Assembly (NCBI GenBank): GCA_004335835.1
Contig: RWJK01000270.1
Span: 1-64,000, forward strand
DNA from: Scenedesmus sp. ARA3
Taxonomy: Eukaryota; Chlorophyta; Chlorophyceae; Sphaeropleales; Scenedesmaceae
Direction of reading: 5' to 3'
Length of the DNA stretch: 64,000 nt
Below are positions 37,365 to 49,400 of this stretch, one piece after another. The position numbers and the translations under genes were made by a program. A model generated the notes under the pieces. The model was not told the origin of the DNA and did not search any database. It was given only the letters and a program-made list of their open reading frames with translations. How positions within the stretch are numbered: position 1 is the first letter of the stretch; each line of letters begins with the position of its first letter.

Positions 37365-39338
37365 GCAGAGCTTTCCCGAATTCAGGGCTGTTTGGTTGGC
37401 CTGTCTGTCAGGCAGCTGGCCTCGCACTGTGGCTAGTGGTGATCAGCATATGCACAGATAGTAGTAGCGTCCCAGCACACCGCACTTGGTACAGGTAGCA
37501 ATCTTTGCGTGTAGTTCTCCCGCAAACTGCAATCGCACAGATGTGCCAGCAATGTATGTAGCTCATATTTTGCCACTGCGCTCTATGCGTGGCTCCAGGA
37601 TATAGAGGTGTTAATGAGCATGGCAAGCAGCACTGCCTAGCCTGTGCTGCTGCACCTCCGCCCGTTTTTTCATGCACTCTCACCAGCGCTGCTTGCAGCA
37701 CAAGTCTCACCACACCTGATGCTGCACGCAGCAGGCACACCACAGTGCGCTGCCAACAGATACACATACGCATGAAGTAGGCTGAGCTGCACGCTGTCCT
37801 TGCACTATGGATATGATTGCAGTTCAGCAAGCATGTGCTGTTGCACGTGTCGCCATGTTCTGGTAGTAGTAGAGTTGATAGCACAGCGGAACACATACAT
37901 ATGTTGCTGCAGAAAGGCAATACAGCTGCTGCCAGCCAGGTTAGGAATCGCAAACTTGGAGGCATCGGCTGTTGCATGCATGTCCATCTTCTGTTTATGT
38001 GTATCAACATGCATGCTGTTACCAGCAGCATGCCATGCACCAGGGTAGCTATACAATGAAGTTCGAATCATTCGTGCTGAATTCATGAAGTTGGCTGATG
38101 GCGTGGTGGTTCAGGCCACAGGATGTTGGTGTGGCTGATGCAACATGTTGTTGAGGTGATTAGATCAGATATCTGGATTTGCAGAAACTCAAGGTGGCCA
38201 GGAGTACACACGCATTTGTTCACACCCGGGGCCATGGTGCGTGGTCGCCGTTTGCATGTCCTGGATGGAACTGAACATGGGCTACGCTTTCCAGAATCTG
38301 ATACATTACTACATTGGAGACTATAATGCTGTAGTTGGGCTACATGGCACCGTTGTTCTGGCAGGCTTCACGGTCTTACTTGGTTTTTGAAAAGCAGATG
38401 ACAACGTTGCTGCTGGGTGCACCCTCGACAGCAAGGTATTGACACTGGTGTTTGGGTGCTTTGGTGACTGTAAATGTTGCCATGAATGCACATTATGGCG
38501 CAACAGGGCTCGCACTTGAGCAGCTACAAAAAGCTAACAATTCACCAGCTGGTGCTGCACATGCCAATCTGAGGTTCAGCAGCCATGGTGGCCTTTCGGG
38601 GGACCACTTCTTGCCATGTGAGTACGCATTATGTTGCATCATGCTTATGCTTGTAACGAATGCAATCGGCAACTTTCTTTATATGGTGCAAGGCCGTCAC
38701 CGACCTCGACTCGAGCCAAACACTGTTGCCGGCAAGTGCGTTTTGGCGGGAGACAGGCTTGCGTCCGTGAACTCCGACTTTACGAAGATGATCTTGTACA
38801 GTAGCAGTGTAGTGTGCGAGATCATTCACGATTCTTTCACGTCGATTTATCCATGGGATGGCAAGCCCTGCGACATGATAATGTGTGCTGGGCATGGCTG
38901 CTGCTCAGCACGTCAGCCCTGGAAAAGTATTCATCCAGGTACTAACCCAACCCTGAGAACCGCCGGTAGGTGATCAGGCAGCCGTACACCGCTCTGCTGC
39001 AGCCACAGAAAGAGAATTACGCAGAAACGCTGCCGCCACACATGGGCGTACTTCAACCTGCCCATACACAGAGTACGTGCAACTCCAAGTTGCAAGAAAT
39101 AAAAGGAATCCACTTTTCCCATGGCCGCACCAGTTGCAACACCGCGTGCTGCTGCGACAGCAAACACAAACACACTGGCGCGTGAGATTCCGCACAGCAC
39201 CGGTCACCAACTTGGTGAAACGTAAAACCTCTCGCACCATGCAGCAACACTGACTCACACCTCACCACCGTTTCTGACAAAATGCTACTTATCAGTGCTG
39301 CAAGATGGCATATGCAAACACGCGTCGATGATATCAGA
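37365..39338. other. Gene-poor stretch between convergent genes
   Basis: Apart from the doubtful open stretch at 38150-38973 I see no coding signal. Codon use is AT-richer than in the genes, and there are no strong repeats. It should include the 3' UTRs of the secreted-protein gene and the SPOC gene. Confidence 0.45.
38452..38973 (+). CDS. Doubtful hypothetical ORF, possibly part of a broken gene
   Basis: A 173-codon open frame (MGALVTVNVAMNAHYG... to ...LRTAGR) with no domain I recognise. Just upstream, 38150-38392 is another open stretch without an obvious start, containing MELNMGYAFQNLIHYY and a hydrophobic GTVVLAGFTVLLGF. It ends at a TGA in a run of five Ts; removing one T would continue the frame into EKQMTTLLLG. 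This could be a decayed membrane-protein gene or chance. Weak codon bias argues against an active gene. Confidence 0.2.
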   Translation: MGALVTVNVAMNAHYGATGLALEQLQKANNSPAGAAHANLRFSSHGGLSGDHFLPCEYALCCIMLMLVTNAIGNFLYMVQGRHRPRLEPNTVAGKCVLAGDRLASVNSDFTKMILYSSSVVCEIIHDSFTSIYPWDGKPCDMIMCAGHGCCSARQPWKSIHPGTNPTLRTAGR

Positions 39339-39864
39339 TCAGTACCGCGGCCCGCTGTGCCGCATCATAGGCCGCGGCGCACCCCCGCCACGGCCCCTTG
39401 GTGGCCCCCTGTGGTGCTGCTGCGGCGGCGGCGGCCCAGGAGGCCCCCCAAAGTCAGGCGGCGGCGGCATACCCTCAAAACCACCGTGGCCATACCCTGG
39501 CGGCGGCGGCTGCCCGTGCGGATCACCCCCTGCTGCTGCTGCATACGGGTCGAACGGTGGCGGCGGATGGCCGTAGCAATGCTGCGGCGGCATCGGCGGC
39601 AGTGGCATATGGCCGGGCGGGAAGCCTAGCGGTGGCGGGGGACCTTGCGGCATGCCGGGTGGGCCTGGCATTGCAGCGCCGCCTGCCACTGGTATGAGTG
39701 CGCCTGTTGCGGGATCCTGAGTCATGAAGACAGCGCCTTCAGGGATGCCGATGGTGCCTGGCGCAGGCACAGCAGCACCTGGAGGCAGGATGATGACAGG
39801 TGCGCCGCCTGCAGAGCCAGGCACAGCTGGGGCTGGGGCGCCAGGAGGGCCCAGCAGTGGGTCT

Positions 39865-39900
<36 letters not shown>

Positions 39901-42900
39901 TGCTGCTGGCGCAGGTCGAAGACGAGCTGCTCAGGGCCTGGCGGGCCTGGCGGCTGCAGCGACCGGAAGTCTACTGTGTACTGCTGCTGCTGCTGCTGGC
40001 TGTCAGGCATGCCTGGTGGCGGCTGCAGGCCCTGCTGCTGCTGCAGTGCTGCCAGCAGCCCTGCGGGTGCGCCGCCGCTTGCAGGGCCCTGCGCAGGGCT
40101 ATACACCCCAGCTGCTGCTGCTGGTGCTGGTGGTGGCGGCGGTGGCCCTACACTGCCTGGCAGCTGCTGCAGCTGCAGCTGATCGCCGCTGCTTGGCGCC
40201 ATACCTGCTCCCAGGTTGTGCCAGGGTGGCAGGCCACCAGCTGCTGAGCCAGGTCCACTGCCAGCTGCTGCTGCTGCTGCTGCTGCTGCTTCACTGCCAG
40301 GGCCGCCGGCAGCTGCTGCTGCTGCGCCAGGTGGCATCGCACCAGCTGGTAGGCCAAGTGCAGCAGCAAGTGCTGACAGGGAGCCCAGGTCAAGGCCAGG
40401 TAGTGGTGCAGCACCAGCACCTCCGCTTACAGGAGCCCCTGCAGCAGCTTGACCCTGATCCAGCAGCTGCCCTGCTGCTGCTGCTGCTGCACTGTCAGGT
40501 GGTGGTGGCGGCGGGCCAGGGACTTGCTGCTGCTGCTGCTGCACTCCTGCTGCTGCTGCCGCTGCCGCCAGTGCTGCTCTCCTCCGCGGGTCCAGCCGCG
40601 CACCATCACCCGGCCCTGGCAGCGCTGCTTGCTGCGGCACCAGCTGCTGTTGCTGCTGCTGCGGCATTGCTGGAGGCGGCATGCCTGGCATCGGCTGCAG
40701 CTGCAGCAGCGGCGCCTGCTGCGCCTGCGGCATCAGCATCTGGGCCGGCGGCAGCTGCTGCTGCTGCTGGTCTGCGGCTGCGGCTGCTGCTGCAGGGGTG
40801 TGTGCTGGTGGTGCGTAGTCCTTGCGGTGCACGATGAGCAGCAGGAACTCGTTGCTGGCGATATCGCGGGGCACCAGGTGCTGCTGGTGCCCTGGTGCCA
40901 CCAGGATGGCCGTCTTGAGCAGGCGCGAGACAAACTCTGCGGCAGGCAGCAGGCGGCACAGCATGCAGCAGACATTAACAGAAGGGTCGCGTGCACGACG
41001 TTTGCGATGCATCACAGCCAGTCGCTGCACAACTTAATGTCACAGCAAGACACTGGCTGTAGAGCCAGCCAGCTGCTGAGCTCCTGCGCTGTGTCATGCT
41101 GTGCTGTGGCATCTAGCGCCTACTGATGTACTTCGTTGCTCCCGTCCACCCTCAGCAGCTGCCACATGCTCACACACGCATTCGTCCTCCGGGCACATTG
41201 ATTGCAGCCTGCTATGCATCCACACTGCGACGCACCACACCACTCACCACTGCGTGCCACCAGGTATCCCTCCACCTCCTTCGCCAGGCCCAGCTTGCCG
41301 ATCCTCCCCTTGCTGCTGTATCCGCGCAGCAGCTCGTGCATATACGCTGCATCCATCGGCGCTGCCCCAGGCGCCACACCCACCACACCCAAACTGATGG
41401 TGCGGCTGCGGCTCTTGCGCAGCTCCTCTGCAAATGCAGCAAACTTGTCAAGCGCCACGCGCCCGATGACCTCAACAGCAGAGCCGGGAGCTGCGAGCAT
41501 GCACCCCACATCACTCATGCCACCCACGTGCCGAACATCAGCTGCAAAAGAGCCTCCTCCGGAGCCAGGGACACAAAAAGTGCCACTCCACACTGCATCG
41601 CCGGGAGCAGGCCCCGGCCCGGCGCGCCTGTCGCGTGCTGCAACCACAGGCAGCAGGTCAGGGAGCGCAGGGTCGACTGGGGGTGCGGCGGCAGCAGCAG
41701 CTGCCAAGGCGGCTGCACTGCTGACGTTTGCTGCTGCTGCTGCTGGTGTGGGGAGGCCTGCGCCGCTCTCTGTTGGATCGTACGGTTGATCTTCGTCATC
41801 ATCGTCATCAGGGTTGTACGGCGCTTCATCTGCAGCGCCAGGCGCTGCGCCTTCTGCTGCTTGCTGCTTTGCTGCTGCTGCTGCCTGCTGCTGCTGCTGC
41901 TCTGTCGGCACTGCTTTGAGGGCCTCACTCTTTACTGCTGCCCAGTCAAAGCCTGCAAAGAAGCCTCCAGTGGTCTTGCTGGTCACTGAGCCAAGCTGCT
42001 GCAGGGCGCCGGATCCTGAGCCTGCACCAGCCACACTGCCAGCTGGCAAGGCAAGGCTGCTGCTGGCAGTAGGTGTGGCAGCACCACCACCAGCAGCAGC
42101 CCTCGCTGCTGCTGCTGCTGCTGCTGCTGACGGCCCAGCCAGGCTCGATAGCTGCTCGCTGCGCTGCTGCTGCAGCAGATCGTGCGTGTCACCCGTGCGT
42201 GCTGCTACCCCTGCTGCTGCTGCTGCCCTGCCGGGCCTTTCTGGCTCATCTATCTCCATGTCTTCGCCATCATCTGAGGCTGGGTGCATTGGGGTGCCGC
42301 CATCACCTGCTGCTGCTGCATCATCATCGTCGCCACTAGCAGCACCTGCTGAGCTTGTCTGCTGCTGCTCCCGGCTGCCAGATACTGCAGCACCGCCAGA
42401 CTCACTCTGCCGCGCCTCACCCTGCTGCTGCTGCTGCTGCTGCTGTTCCTTGCCGGCTGCTGCTGCTGCTGCTGCTGGATTGTCGGGTTCTGGGGTGGTT
42501 TTGCGCTTGCTGCTGTCGTCTGCAAGCGTGCCCATGAGAGCCAGCTGCGTCTGGCGCAGCCGGTCATCACGGGTGGCCCAGGCAGCAGCGGTGGAGAACT
42601 GCAGGCAGCGCAGTGCAGCACCAAGACACAAGGTACAAGGCACAAGGCAGCCAGAGCAGGTGCATGACGTGACAGGTCTACATCACCGGTCTTCTAAACC
42701 AATGGAGTAGGGCATGCAAGCTGCCAGCACAGTCGTTCTGCTGCGCTGAACTCGTCGACCGAAGCAAGCATGCGCGCATCCACACTGCTGTGCCAGCAGC
42801 TGCAGCCACCGATCAGCTCCTGTGCCCACCTTTTGTGAAACTATGCAGGAACATATTTACAGGAGCACAATGCAACGTAAGCCCACCTTTGCTGCTGTGT

Positions 42901-43843
42901 CCACGTCCAGCTCGATTAAACTGTCGACGCTGCACACATGCATGCATCCACACTGCTGCGACGGCAGCTACAGGCAACAATCAAAACCTTAACCCCTTCC
43001 CCCACCTTTGCTGCCGTGTCCACGTCCAGCTCTATGGCCTTGTTGTGCTCCTCCTCCACCTTGCGCCGCCACGCCGCCAGGTCCTTGTTGGCCAGGTCAC
43101 CCGCTGACATGCGCACCAGCGCCCCCGGGCTGATCTTGGAGGTGACCACAGCCTGGCGCAGCTCGGGGTTGGTGTCATCACGCAGGTTGAAGGCCAGGCT
43201 GCGCAGCTTGGCCTTGTACTCGGCGTTGATGGAGCCTGCAGGGAGAGGACAGCAGCAGGGGTTGTGCAGGTGAGTATGTGATTGCTGAAGCAGGTTGAAG
43301 GCCAGGCTGCGCTGTTGTGTGTTGTGTATATAAGGTGCGCAGCTTGGCCTTGTGATCGGCATTGATGGAGCCTGCAGCAGGAGTGAGGGCAGCAGAGATG
43401 TTGAGCATGCAGAGTGATTGAAGTTTGTGGCTGGATCGCACAAGGAAGAGGGGTCAGAACAGCACAGAGGTGTGCACATTTGTCTCCTTGTGTCCAATGC
43501 AGAGCAGCAGCAAGCGCGCAGCATCCCTCCACTCACCGCACAGGTTGAAGAGCTGCTGCTCAATGGTGGTCGCCAGCTGCTGCGTATCAGGCAGCTGCAG
43601 CTCAGGCACTGCTGCAGCAGCCTGCTGCTGCTGCTGCTGCCCTGCTGCCGCTCCAGCATCAGCTGCTGCTGCAGCCTCGCCAGCAGGAACGGCAGCAGCG
43701 GGAGCTTCTGCTGCTCCCGCTGCTGCAGCTTCCGCTGCTGCGGGCTCAGCTGGCTGCTGCTGCTGCTGCTCCTGCAGCCCAGCCTCTGCTTGCTGCTCGG
43801 CCGCTGCTTGCTCCGGCTGCTGCTGCTGCTGCTCCACGCCTGG

Positions 43844-43882
<39 letters not shown>

Positions 43883-45149
43883 GTGCTGCTGCTGCGCCTG
43901 CAGCTCCTCGGCAGCCTTCTTCAGCCCAACTGCCAGCTGGCCAGCCGCCTTCTGCCGCACCTCAACCTCGGACAATGCACGCGCCAGCGCAGGCCCGCCA
44001 GAGCCGCTGCCACTCAGCCGCCGCTGCAGGCCTGAGGCCCTGGGGTCATATCGCCCGCTGCTGGTCCTGCCAGGGTGGTGCATTGCACCACCCCCACCTG
44101 CTGCTGCGCCTGACGCACCGCTGCCAGCTGCTGCTGCTGCCGCTCCCATCTTCTTTGCTAGCAGCTTCTCCAGCATTGCCTTCTTGAATGCGTCGCTGCC
44201 GGGAGCAGGCGCAGCAGCAGCGCCGTTGTCGCTGCCGTCTACGCTGACGCGTCGCTTAGCACTCGAGCCTGCCTGCTCTGCTGCTCGCCGCTTGCCTAAC
44301 ATACCTGGCGTTGCATCTGTAGCGCCGTTAGCAGCAGCTCCCATTGATAGCCGCCCGACAGGTCCAATCGGCCCCGAGCTTGCCCGCGGCTGCTGCCTGT
44401 TGCCCCTGCTGGGCGTATTGAGCTTCTCGCCTTTGCTGCTGATGTGCTTGCTGCTCTTGCTCTTCTTCTTGGACTTCTTGCTGCTGCTGCCGCTGCCGCC
44501 AAAGCTGCTGCGCAACGCACCTGCTGCTGCATCCTTGCCCTCTTCCTCGCTCGGAGCCTGGTCATCTGACACATCAGCGTCACTGTCCAAGCTTTGGTCA
44601 TCCGAAAACTCCTCAGCGCTGGAATCCTGCTCGGCATCAAAGTCAGAGTCTGCGCCACCAACTGCTGCTGCTGCTGCTGCCTTGTTCCTGCGGCCAGGCG
44701 TCTGCTGCTCACCGTCCTGCTGCTCCGGCCCTTCACCTTGCTGCTGCTGCTGCTGCTGCTGCTCAGTGTCCTCGTCAGCATCCTCATACTCGGCTCCTTC
44801 TGCATCTGCCTCACTGAAAGGGATCTCCCTGCCACGCTTGAGCTTGGCATCTTTCGGCAGGTGCTCCACTGCACACCAAAACAGAAAAGCAAGCAGGCAG
44901 GGCAGAAGGACCAGCACAGTCGTAAGTGCAACTCTCCAACAACTATGTGTTTTTGAAACTGAGGATGGGGTTACGCATGATGAGGAGTGTGCAAATGCAC
45001 TGCAACACACCAAGGGCGCTTGCACGCAGAGCTGTGGTTTCATTGCATACAGCAACACAGGCTGTGTGGGCATGTCACAACCTGTACAATTGCAGGGCGC
45101 CCAACAACAATACCTGCAAACACTAAGGCTGCTTTTTGTAACACATGAA

Positions 45150-45193
<44 letters not shown>

Positions 45194-45996
45194 CTGTGAT
45201 GTGCAGCGCTGCCCCTCACCGACAGCAATGCATTTGTCGCGGATGAGCTCCTCAAGGCTGACCGTCTCCTCCTCATTCGTGCTGGGGTAGCGCAGCTTAG
45301 CCATCATGTCCTTAGGAGACACCTGCACACACGCATGGCAGCAGCAGCAGCAGCAGCAGCAGCGCTGGAAGTCGCCCCCGGGGGATTTGGTGACAGCACC
45401 ACAACATAGCTGGCGAGCACTTGTGTGCGTTTCAACAAGCAACTGGGCGCGGCATCACATGTTCCACTGCTGGTCGTTGCGTGTACAGCTCGTTGCATGT
45501 TGCAATGCGCACACACGCGCTGTGTCAGATGCCTGCATGCATGGCATACCAGCTGCTGCAACTGCTGCTGCTGCTGCCAACCAGTCCTACTCTGGCTCCT
45601 GCTTCAGGTGTCAGCAGCATGTGCATTTCTGTCAGCTGCAGCTGCAGCTGCATGGCTGTGCTTTTAAACAATGCTGCTGCCCCACCTGCTCCACTTCTGC
45701 CATGTACCAGGTGCCATCATCAGGCCACAGGATGTACACGTCAGTGTCCTTGATGCTGCTCTTTATGTCTTTGTGCGTCAGCAGCCGGTACACCTTGCGC
45801 GAGTTGGCCTCCCAATACATATTCGCAGCCTCCTCGGGTATGACAAAGTCTGGATCAGGCAGTGAGGAAAGGCGCGGGTGAGTGAGCGCAGGCTGCAGCG
45901 AAACCCCATCAGGCAGCAGCACTGCTGCAGCCTCAGTAACTCACCGTCGTCATCGTACTTCCGTGACGCCCTAGCTTGGCGTTTAGGACGGTCCAT
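39339..45996 (-). CDS. Tudor-like / TFIIS-central / SPOC domain transcription regulator (BORDER/DIDO/Bye1-like)
   Basis: Seven exons (minus): 45945-45996, 45686-45849, 45220-45322, 43537-44868, 43006-43235, 41248-42598 and 39339-40936. They join exactly to 1609 codons plus stop. The N-terminus MDRPKRQARASRKYDDD is basic. Residues about 45-105 (DTDVYILWPDDGTWYMAEVEQ...) look like a Tudor/agenet-type fold. A long Gln/Ala/Ser-rich, acidic-basic spacer follows. Exon 5 and its edges (about 540-630) match the TFIIS central domain (SINAEYKAKLRSLAFNLRD...NPELRQAVVTSKISPGALVRMSAGDLA). A SPOC domain covers about 955-1125 (VWSGTFCVPG...ISLGVVGVAPG...YLVARSEFVSRLLKTAILVAP...FLLLIVHR). The C-terminus is Gln/Pro/Gly-rich, ending RGPPRGRGGG...SGPRY. 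TFIIS-M plus SPOC proteins act on elongating RNA polymerase II (plant BORDER, animal PHF3/DIDO, yeast Bye1). It diverges from the threonine deaminase gene. Confidence 0.85.
39870..39906 (+). repeat. (CTG)n tract coding for poly-Gln in the SPOC protein
   Basis: A run of CTG triplets on the plus strand is CAG on the coding strand and encodes about 13 consecutive Gln. Similar triplet runs recur throughout this exon and in 41248-44868, encoding poly-Q and poly-A. Confidence 0.85.
42881..43042 (-). repeat. Exon-end duplication: 3' end of SPOC-gene exon 5 repeated downstream
   Basis: The exon end and donor (from 43000; encodes ELDVDTAAK) recurs at about 42881-42916 with its donor, inside the following intron, with one or two mismatches over about 33 bases. 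It is followed by a shared TGCATGCATCCACACTGCTG-like stretch. Confidence 0.8.
43181..43380 (-). repeat. Exon-start duplication: 5' end of SPOC-gene exon 5 repeated upstream
   Basis: The exon start with its acceptor (43198-43240; encodes GSINAEYKAKLRSL) recurs at about 43335-43379 as GSINADHKAKLRTL. An adjoining piece (GTTGAAGGCCAGGCTGCGC) at 43181-43203 recurs at about 43290-43312. The copies are separated by about 25 inserted bases in the echo. With the downstream echo, both ends of this exon are duplicated outward. Confidence 0.85.
45149..45188 (+). repeat. (CTG)n microsatellite in SPOC-gene intron
   Basis: About thirteen CTG triplets on the plus strand (CAG in the transcript), just downstream of the donor of exon 3. 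Confidence 0.9.
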
Positions 45997-46443
45997 CTAA
46001 GCTGCAGACGACCCTCGACACACAGCAAGCAGCCTGTGCAGGTCGCTGAACAGCTGGTGCTGCTGTGCAAGCAGTGGCACTGTGCTGTCCTTCACCGATC
46101 GAGTTAGCAGGCTTGGCAAGCCTTAAGCACGAGATCCCGTACAAGTTTGAAATTCATTCACTTTCAAAAGACAGAGCAGGGCTCTCTGCTGCAAGCTGGG
46201 ATTGTGAAAAGCGGCATGGGGCAGCATGGACGTTCCTGCCGAGCTGAAAACCTTACAAAACGTGCATGTGATTGATGTGCACCGCGTCATGAGGGCAGCA
46301 CTAGCGGTGGGTACAAATAACAATGTCGATGGTGTGCGCGCGCTGCTCAAGTGCGTGACACACCGTCAGCAATTGATGGGAGTGTGCATGATTGCAGATG
46401 TCAGTGCTGATCGACCGTTGATGCTTCTTGTCTGAAGCTCACC
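45997..46443. promoter_or_regulatory. Bidirectional intergenic region between SPOC-protein and threonine deaminase genes
   Basis: 447 bp lie between divergent start codons. No clear TATA box. An open frame of 69 codons (46226-46435) ends 8 bp before the threonine deaminase ATG and could be an upstream ORF if it is within the 5' leader. Confidence 0.4.
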
Positions 46444-49400
46444 ATGGCACTGCACTGCTTGCCGACTCGAAGTGGGCTGGCTGGTCGACCGAAAAGTGCT
46501 TCAAGTTGTTTCAGTAAAGGAACAAGCAATGTATTGGTGCCTGTGCTTCGTCAGCTAGCTCACTGCAGCACACCAGCAGCAGCTCGTGCAGCAGTGCAGC
46601 CTCACCGGCCATCAGCAGCAAGCGTCAGCAGCGAAGCAGCAGCCGCAGACGCGCCTGCCGCAGTCATAGAGAGCATATCTAGCTATGAGGACCCCCTCAT
46701 GTGTGTGCCGGAGGACTTTGAGCTGGCCCCTGGCATGCTGAGCAGTGTAGACCGCACATCACCAGCAGCACCAGAGGATGCGTACAGGTGCATAGGCTGC
46801 ATCAGGCCAGAGTGCCAGGTGAGACCCAGCAGTTCCACAGCAGTGTTGTTATGCTTTCAGCATTGCAATTGTGCCTACAAGACTTGCAGTGCCTGGTTGA
46901 GGAAAGCTGGCTGTGCCTGCTGGCAACTCAAATGTCAGAGGAGCGAAGTTCGCTGTGCATCTTCTATCCGTGGCAACAGCTAGCATTGGATACACATAGT
47001 CATCACACCTGCTGTCATCTGAGCCAGCTGTCCATGCACTTTCCTGCAAACTGCATCTTGGCGTCGTGCAGACTGAGGCGGGTTGTGCAGCCAGCCCATG
47101 GAGGTTCACTCAGGATGGCTACCTAAGGGAGATCCTGACAGCTCGTGTGTATGATGTGGCGGTAAGAGCTGTACAGTCCAGCGCAACAATAACAAACACC
47201 TTGTGGTGTTGCACAGCCCTTGACATTATCTGGTGTGTGACAAAGCGGCAGCAGCTAGCTGAATGTCAGTTGAGCTTGCAGCAGTTGGCAGCAGGACACT
47301 GCTGAGTAGTGTGTTGCCAGAGGCCAACATCCCCTAGCAGCGCTAGGAGGCTGCTGGCAAGCCCCAACTGCTGCTGCATGCTTTGTGCGCGGCACTGTGG
47401 CAGCAGACGTCAGGGCAAGCATAGGTGGTGGGCTGCCGGTGGTGTTGCCTGAGCAGCAGCGTCCGGGCTGTTGTGCCGTGCAGGTGCAAACGCCGCTGGA
47501 GCGAGCAGAGAAGCTGAGCGATGCGCTGGGCAATGATCTGCTGCTGAAGCGGGAGGACTTGCAGCCGGTGAGCAGCAGCAGCAGCAGCGTTAAGGTCAAG
47601 CCATCGGTTCCACAGCAGCTGCTGTATCACGTGCTTGTTTGCCAAGGCTGCAACTCAGCCCTGCTTAGGCATGGGTTGCTTACAGCTCTACATCCGCAGC
47701 ACGCACCAGCTCATGTCACCTTCCTCATCTCGCCCAAGCAGCTGCTGGGGTCAAGGCGCTCATACCCTACAAACAAGCTGCACACGCTGCTGACTGTCTC
47801 GCGTGCCGGCATATCTGTGCCTCAGGTGTTCTCCTTCAAGCTGCGGGGCGCCTTCAACAAGATGGCCAAGCTGCCGAGGGAGGCGCTGGAGCGCGGCGTC
47901 ATCACCAGCAGCGCGGGCAACCACGCGCAGGGCGTGGCGCTGGCGGCTGCCAAGCTGGTGAGGCGGCTGCTGCTGCTGCTGCTGATGCTGATGCTGATGC
48001 TGATGCTGCCGTAGTGGGGGTGCGATTGTTGGAGAGTAGGGCAGCACGATGGATGGGACTGAGCAGTTGAGGGGGATCGATTAGAAACAGCAGCAACAGC
48101 AGCAGCAGTTGCTGTTGGGGACGCACCCAGCAGCATGCCTGGGCTGCTCAGCATGCGCTCCCCTGTTCCACCCGTCAGGCGGCTGTGTGTGGCTGTTGTC
48201 TCTAGCTGGCGAGGCTCTGTCCGTGCAACAACCAGCACACAATACCGTCATGCCACTCACAACAACAACAATTAACAACAACAAAAACAATCAGACATAG
48301 GATATATCATGTGGTACGCAACATGTTGTGTTTCTCCGCGTGCCGCAGGGCTGCGTGGCGACCATCTGCATGCCTGTCAACACGCCTGACATCAAGGTGG
48401 CCAATGTGCGGCGGCTGGGCGGCCTGGTGGAGCTGGTGGGAGAGTCCTACCAGGAGGCGCAGGCCTACGCGCAGGTGAGCGTGCTTGACAGGCTGGTTGT
48501 GTGTCACCAGTTGGTTGCTGACAGCTTTTCCAGTACCACACATGTGGTGGGGGAGTCCTACCAGGGGGCGCAGGCCTACGTGCAGCTGGGGCTGGCTGGC
48601 TGGCTGGCTGTACGTCAGCAGCTGTGGGGCTTACTCTATAGCTTCTCCTGTACCTCGTACCACGTACGCGGTGGACATAAGCAGGAGGATATCGTGTTCG
48701 AATGGCCTGCGTGGTGTGTGCGCTCAGCTTGGTTGTATGCAATGTATGATGAAGGACTGCCGGTGCCGTGTGCAGCGGCATGCGCAACGCTGTGGCTGCT
48801 GGGACTCACGGCGTGCTGCTGTGGCCTGCTGGCTGCTGTCGCTGCCTGGTCCTGCAGGCGCGTGCGGTGCGTGATGGGCTCACGTTTGTGGCTCCATATG
48901 ACGACCCACACACCATTGCTGGCCAGGGCACCATTGGTGACGAGATCCTGCGCCAGGTGAGCAGGCTTGGCATGGGATCAGCTCAGTGATGCATGTAGCG
49001 CAGCGCAGCCTGGCGCATGTGGGGCAGTGTCACCTGTAGTTTCCTGGTGCAAGGTGGATCAGCGCAGCAGCAGACTGCACACAGTGTGCTGCTTGTCGGT
49101 GTTGATTTGCAGGATGATGCTCGCTGTGATCGCCAGCTGTGGGACTTGTGGTGTGTGAGTAAGGCGTATTCACTGCTGATGCTGATGTGATAATGGCTGC
49201 TGCTGCTGCTGCTGCTGCCGTGCTGGATGCAGATTGCAGACCCCACCAAGCTGGATGCCATCTTTGTGGCAATTGGGGGTGGCGGCTTGATCGCAGGCAT
49301 TGCAGCATACGTCAAGGCGCTGCACCCACACATCCAGGTAGGCTGAGAGATGCCGCTACGAACCTGCTGCAGCAGCTGCCTTTTGTGATGTTGTGAGATC

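Noticed and set aside
39800..42710. Large plus-strand ORFs (39800-40837, 40449-41126, 41814-42710)
   Set aside because: Leu/Ala/Cys-rich repeat shadows of the minus-strand Gln/Ala/Pro-coding exons.
43425..45290. 621-codon plus-strand ORF antisense to the SPOC gene
   Set aside because: It is open because CTG/CAG triplet repeats lack stops in several frames. The minus strand carries the domains and splices perfectly.
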